Assembly (NCBI GenBank): GCA_965204655.1
Contig: OZ241998.1
Coordinates: forward strand, 186,001-250,000
From: CATQHL01 sp965204655
GTDB taxonomy: Bacteria > Actinomycetota > Acidimicrobiia > Acidimicrobiales > CATQHL01
Reading direction: 5' to 3'
DNA length: 64,000 nt
The notes under the pieces are model-generated. The model searched no databases. It was not told the DNA's origin and saw only the letters and a program-made list of their open reading frames with translations. The position numbers and the translations under genes were made by a program. Within the stretch, counting starts at the first letter, position 1. Every line of letters starts with the position of its first letter. This document shows, piece by piece, positions 61,193 through 64,000 of this stretch.

Positions 61193-63151
61193 ATGGAAAG
61201 CGTCTGGCCGCGCCTTGAACCTCTCCTGCCTCAGGTTCAGCGACCCGCCCGCTACATAGGCGGAGAGGAAGGATCTCGCCCGAGCGAATTCACTGCGGAG
61301 AAGGTGGCTTGGCTGCTCTGCTATCCAGACAGTTACGAGATCGGTTTTCCTAATCAGGGCCTGCAGATACTCTTTGAGATTCTGAACGAGCGTCCGGACG
61401 CCGTAGCGGAGCGGGCGTACGCCCCTTGGGTGGATCTTGAACTGCTTATGCGCATGGAGGGAATCGGTCTCTTCTCGGTGGATAACCATCGGCCGGCCTC
61501 CGACTTCGACGTCCTCGGCTTTAACCTTGCCTCCGAACTGGTCTACACGAACGTCTTGAACCTCATAGATCTCGCTGGCGCTCCGGTGCGCTCGGCGGAA
61601 CGCACCGAAGGCGACTTGCTGGTCTGCGCCGGAGGGCACTGCGCCTTTAACCCCGAACCCTTGGCGGACTTCGTGGACTTCTTCGCCCTAGGCGACGGGG
61701 AGGAAGTCGTGGGAGACATAACGGAAGTGCTCGTTGAGCATCGCAGCAGCACCAGGGAGGAGACGCTGACAGCCCTGGCGGGAGTGGAGGGGATCTACGT
61801 CCCGTCCCTTTACGAACCCTCTTGCGACGGGGACACTCTCTCGGAGTTGCGACCTCGGCGTGCGGGAGTCCCGGCGAGGGTGGAGAAGCGGACGACGGCC
61901 TCCTTGGCTGACTGGCCGTACCCTCGGAAGCAGTTGGTGCCGCTCACCGAGGTGGTGCACGACCGCCTGAACGTGGAAGTCTTTCGGGGCTGCACCCGAG
62001 GCTGCCGTTTTTGCCAGGCGGGGATGATCACCCGACCTGTGCGTGAGCGTCCAGCCGTTCAGGTACAGGACATGATCGACGACGGGATTCAACGAAGCGG
62101 CTACGACGAGGTGGCGCTCACGTCTCTGTCCACCGCCGACTACAGCGAAATCGGCGACCTCCTGGAGGCAGTGGTGTCGCCTCCGGACGCTGATGCGGGC
62201 TGCCCGGCGGTGGCGGTCTCACTCCCTTCTCTCCGGGTGGACGCTTTCACAGTGGGTCTGGCCGAGCGCATCCGGCAGGCGCGGCGTACCGGGCTCACCT
62301 TTGCCCCAGAAGCCGGTACTTGGCGGATGCGCAAGGTGATCAACAAACTCATAAGTTCTGAAGACTTATACGCCGCCGTGGAGGGCGCCTATTCGCAGGG
62401 CTGGCGGCGGGTGAAGCTCTACTTCCTGATCGGGCTGCCCACGGAGACCGACGAAGACGTGCTGGCCATAGCCGACCTCGCCAAGCAGTGCGTAGAGGTG
62501 GGGGAGCGTTATGTGCGCGGGGCGACGGTCACCGTCTCCGTGGGCGGGTGCGTCCCGAAGCCGCAGACGCCTTTCCAGTGGTTCGGCCAGAACACCGTCG
62601 CCGAGTTACAAAGAAAGGTGAACCTGCTGCGCTCCGACCTGCGCGGCCATCGTCGGGTCAAGCTGAAGTGGCACGATCCCCAGGCGACACAAATAGAGGG
62701 TTTGCTGAGCCGGGGCGACCGCCGCATCGGCGGCGTGATTGAAGACGTCTGGAGGGCGGGCGGCACGTTTCAGGAGTGGTCGGAGCACTTCGACGTGAGC
62801 CTGTGGCATGCCGCCATGGGCAGACGCGGTCTGTCGATGGACGACTACGTCTACCGGCACCGCACTCGCGAGGAGGTGCTTCCCTGGGCGCACCTTTCCG
62901 CCGGTCTGCACGAGGACTTCCTCTGGGGCGACTGGGAGGACGCCCTGGCGGCTTCGGGGGTGGAGGACTGCCGCTGGACTCCTTGCTACGACTGCGGCGC
63001 CTGCACCGGCTACGGGATTGAGCACGTCGTGGCGTCGAACGTCGCGCCGGCCGGGGGCAGCCAAGGCACAGGACAAGGCTTCGACTTGGCGCCCGCCGCC
63101 GCTCCGGTGCGTCTTCTGCCTAGGGCGGCGCAAGGTGAGCGGGTTCTGTGA
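61193..63151 (+). CDS. B12-binding/radical SAM protein (TIGR03960 type)
   Basis: A 652-residue protein. The N-terminal domain (about 20-210) resembles a cobalamin-binding fold (WLLCYPDSYEIGFPNQGLQILFEILN and SDFDVLGFNLASELVYTNVL). The radical SAM core carries VEVFRGCTRGCRFCQAGM (CxxxCxxC) and LTFAPEAGTWRMRKVINKLI; a C-terminal region is Cys-rich (CRWTPCYDCGACTGYGIEH). In actinobacteria it is conserved with the next gene upstream of rne/rplU; the modified substrate is unknown. The stop overlaps the next start (GTGA). Confidence 0.9.
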   Translation: MESVWPRLEPLLPQVQRPARYIGGEEGSRPSEFTAEKVAWLLCYPDSYEIGFPNQGLQILFEILNERPDAVAERAYAPWVDLELLMRMEGIGLFSVDNHRPASDFDVLGFNLASELVYTNVLNLIDLAGAPVRSAERTEGDLLVCAGGHCAFNPEPLADFVDFFALGDGEEVVGDITEVLVEHRSSTREETLTALAGVEGIYVPSLYEPSCDGDTLSELRPRRAGVPARVEKRTTASLADWPYPRKQLVPLTEVVHDRLNVEVFRGCTRGCRFCQAGMITRPVRERPAVQVQDMIDDGIQRSGYDEVALTSLSTADYSEIGDLLEAVVSPPDADAGCPAVAVSLPSLRVDAFTVGLAERIRQARRTGLTFAPEAGTWRMRKVINKLISSEDLYAAVEGAYSQGWRRVKLYFLIGLPTETDEDVLAIADLAKQCVEVGERYVRGATVTVSVGGCVPKPQTPFQWFGQNTVAELQRKVNLLRSDLRGHRRVKLKWHDPQATQIEGLLSRGDRRIGGVIEDVWRAGGTFQEWSEHFDVSLWHAAMGRRGLSMDDYVYRHRTREEVLPWAHLSAGLHEDFLWGDWEDALAASGVEDCRWTPCYDCGACTGYGIEHVVASNVAPAGGSQGTGQGFDLAPAAAPVRLLPRAAQGERVL

Positions 63152-63873
63152 AGTTGCGCATCCGTTGGGTCAAGGGGGGGCGCATACGTTTCATCAGCCA
63201 TAGGGACGCCGCCCGCATCTGGGAACGCTCCCTGCGGCGGGCGCGTCTGCCGGTTGTCTATTCCCAGGGCTTTTCACCGAGGCCGCGCATGTCGTTCGGT
63301 CTGGCCTTGGCTACCGGCCAGGAATCCCTGGCCGAGTACCTAGACGTTGAGTTGTCTCTGGATTTCGCCCATGATTCCGCCGACGCTGCTTTCTACGCCG
63401 CGGAACTGCCTGAGCGTCTTTCAGCCGTGCTGCCGACGGGGATGGACGCCGTGGCGGCTGCTCCGTTGGAGCCGGGTGCCGAATCCCTGCAGGAAGCGGT
63501 GAGCAGCTGCACTTGGGAGTTTGAGTTGGGAGTTCTGCCGTCCGAAGCGCTCGGGGTTTGGAAAGGGGAACTGGCTCGTCTTCAGGCGGCCTCTTCCCTG
63601 CCCATTCTGCGCGAACGCAAGGGGAAAACACGTGAAGCAGACGCAAGAGGCTGTATACTAAACGCCGTATTGGCCGACGATTCGAAGGTGCCCAATCGAA
63701 GGGTGCCCAATCGATTGGTCGCCGAGTTGGGGACAAAGCCCCAGGCGTTGCGGCCGGATGAATTTCTGGGCTTGCTAAATGTTCAGGTCGGCAAGACTCG
63801 CCTTATTAGGCGAACACATCAATGGATCACGCGGAACGGCGCAAAGTGCGAACCTCTACAAATTGTCACTTAG
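63148..63873 (+). CDS. radical SAM-associated protein (TIGR03936/DUF2344 type)
   Basis: A 241-residue protein. Motifs: LRIRWVKGGRIRFISHRDAARIWERSLRRARLPVVYSQGFSPRPRMSFG (family start), ALATGQESLAEYLDVEL and LPEGMDA-like VLPTGMDAVAAAP. In many bacteria this domain is fused to the radical SAM protein; here it is a separate, overlapping gene, so the two products probably work together. The substrate is unknown. Confidence 0.88.
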   Translation: MKLRIRWVKGGRIRFISHRDAARIWERSLRRARLPVVYSQGFSPRPRMSFGLALATGQESLAEYLDVELSLDFAHDSADAAFYAAELPERLSAVLPTGMDAVAAAPLEPGAESLQEAVSSCTWEFELGVLPSEALGVWKGELARLQAASSLPILRERKGKTREADARGCILNAVLADDSKVPNRRVPNRLVAELGTKPQALRPDEFLGLLNVQVGKTRLIRRTHQWITRNGAKCEPLQIVT

Positions 63874-63970
63874 CATCAGACGGTATACCCGGGCTCATAC
63901 TCGGGGTTCGGCGAGTCGTTCCCGCCGCGCAGCAAGAGATTTGCGCATGATGAGAAGGGAACTCACTTGT

Positions 63971-64000
63971 GACTTTGCAATCAAACACCGGAAACACCGG
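63971..64000 (+). CDS. possible 5' end of next operon gene (partial)
   Basis: GTG 63971 follows GAAGGGAACTCACTT, a reasonable ribosome site, and the frame (VTLQSNTGNT) is open to the right edge. In related actinobacteria the next gene here is usually an RNase E/G. An ATG at 63948 in another frame is an alternative. Too short to judge. Confidence 0.3.

Noticed and set aside
1..64000. CRISPR arrays, insertion sequences, integrases
   Set aside because: No regularly spaced repeats, transposase or recombinase genes were seen in any frame.

Overview
This is a high-GC chromosomal segment from an actinobacterium, most probably Acidimicrobiia or a close relative. The assignment rests on gene content and order, not on a marker phylogeny. 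Evidence includes the run recA - miaB - miaA - dapF - hflX - dapD - dapE, the elongation cluster mreB - mreC - mreD - PBP2 - rodA followed by a TIGR03960/TIGR03936-type radical SAM pair, a glucosyl-3-phosphoglycerate synthase, a B12-dependent ribonucleotide reductase, lipoproteins with Thr/Pro-rich linkers, and frequent GTG/TTG starts.

Layout. (1) 1-6.9 kb: two adjacent large secreted proteins, a fibronectin-III/metzincin-like protein entering from the left edge and an RCC1-repeat lipoprotein with 14 Cys-paired repeats. They share a homologous FnIII-like module. (2) 7-11.9 kb: fused EtfB-EtfA, a histidine phosphatase, an unknown lipoprotein, an unknown small protein and an Ogt-type DNA repair methyltransferase. 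(3) 11.9-21.9 kb: a four-gene antisense operon that looks like an anti-phage system: DUF499-type ATPase, small accessory protein, DUF1156-type DNA adenine methylase, and PLD-SNF2 helicase. The ATPase gene is split by a 17-bp homopolymer (C17 on the coding strand) and is out of frame in this assembly. (4) 22-33 kb: acyl-CoA ligase, a B12 ABC transporter under a cobalamin riboswitch, a secreted lipase-like lipoprotein, acetoacetyl-CoA synthetase with a CitE-like lyase, a 2OG-Fe(II) oxygenase and MsrB. (5) 33.6-43.9 kb: recA, tRNA modification, HflX and diaminopimelate synthesis (dapF, dapD, dapE), then a small membrane protein and a RibD-like reductase. (6) 44-51.2 kb: nrdJ, gpgS, lgt, a cyclase-homology protein, and metX behind a SAM-type riboswitch. 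(7) 51.3-55 kb: three tRNAs (Gly, Cys, Val), then a small accessory stretch with a TM2 protein, an OLD-family ATPase/TOPRIM nuclease and a YgjP-type metallopeptidase. (8) 55.3-64 kb: the rod-shape/elongasome operon and the radical SAM pair.

Themes. Vitamin B12 recurs: a riboswitch-controlled importer, a B12-dependent ribonucleotide reductase and a B12-binding-type radical SAM protein suggest a cell that imports cobalamin and depends on it. Translational coupling by overlapping stops and starts is common (metal/B12 transporter, aacS-citE, miaB-miaA, PBP2-rodA, methylase-helicase). The most notable signal is the poly-C tract in the defence ATPase. It fits a contingency locus that would switch the whole methylase/helicase system on and off by slippage. 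A homopolymer miscall in the assembly is the main alternative.
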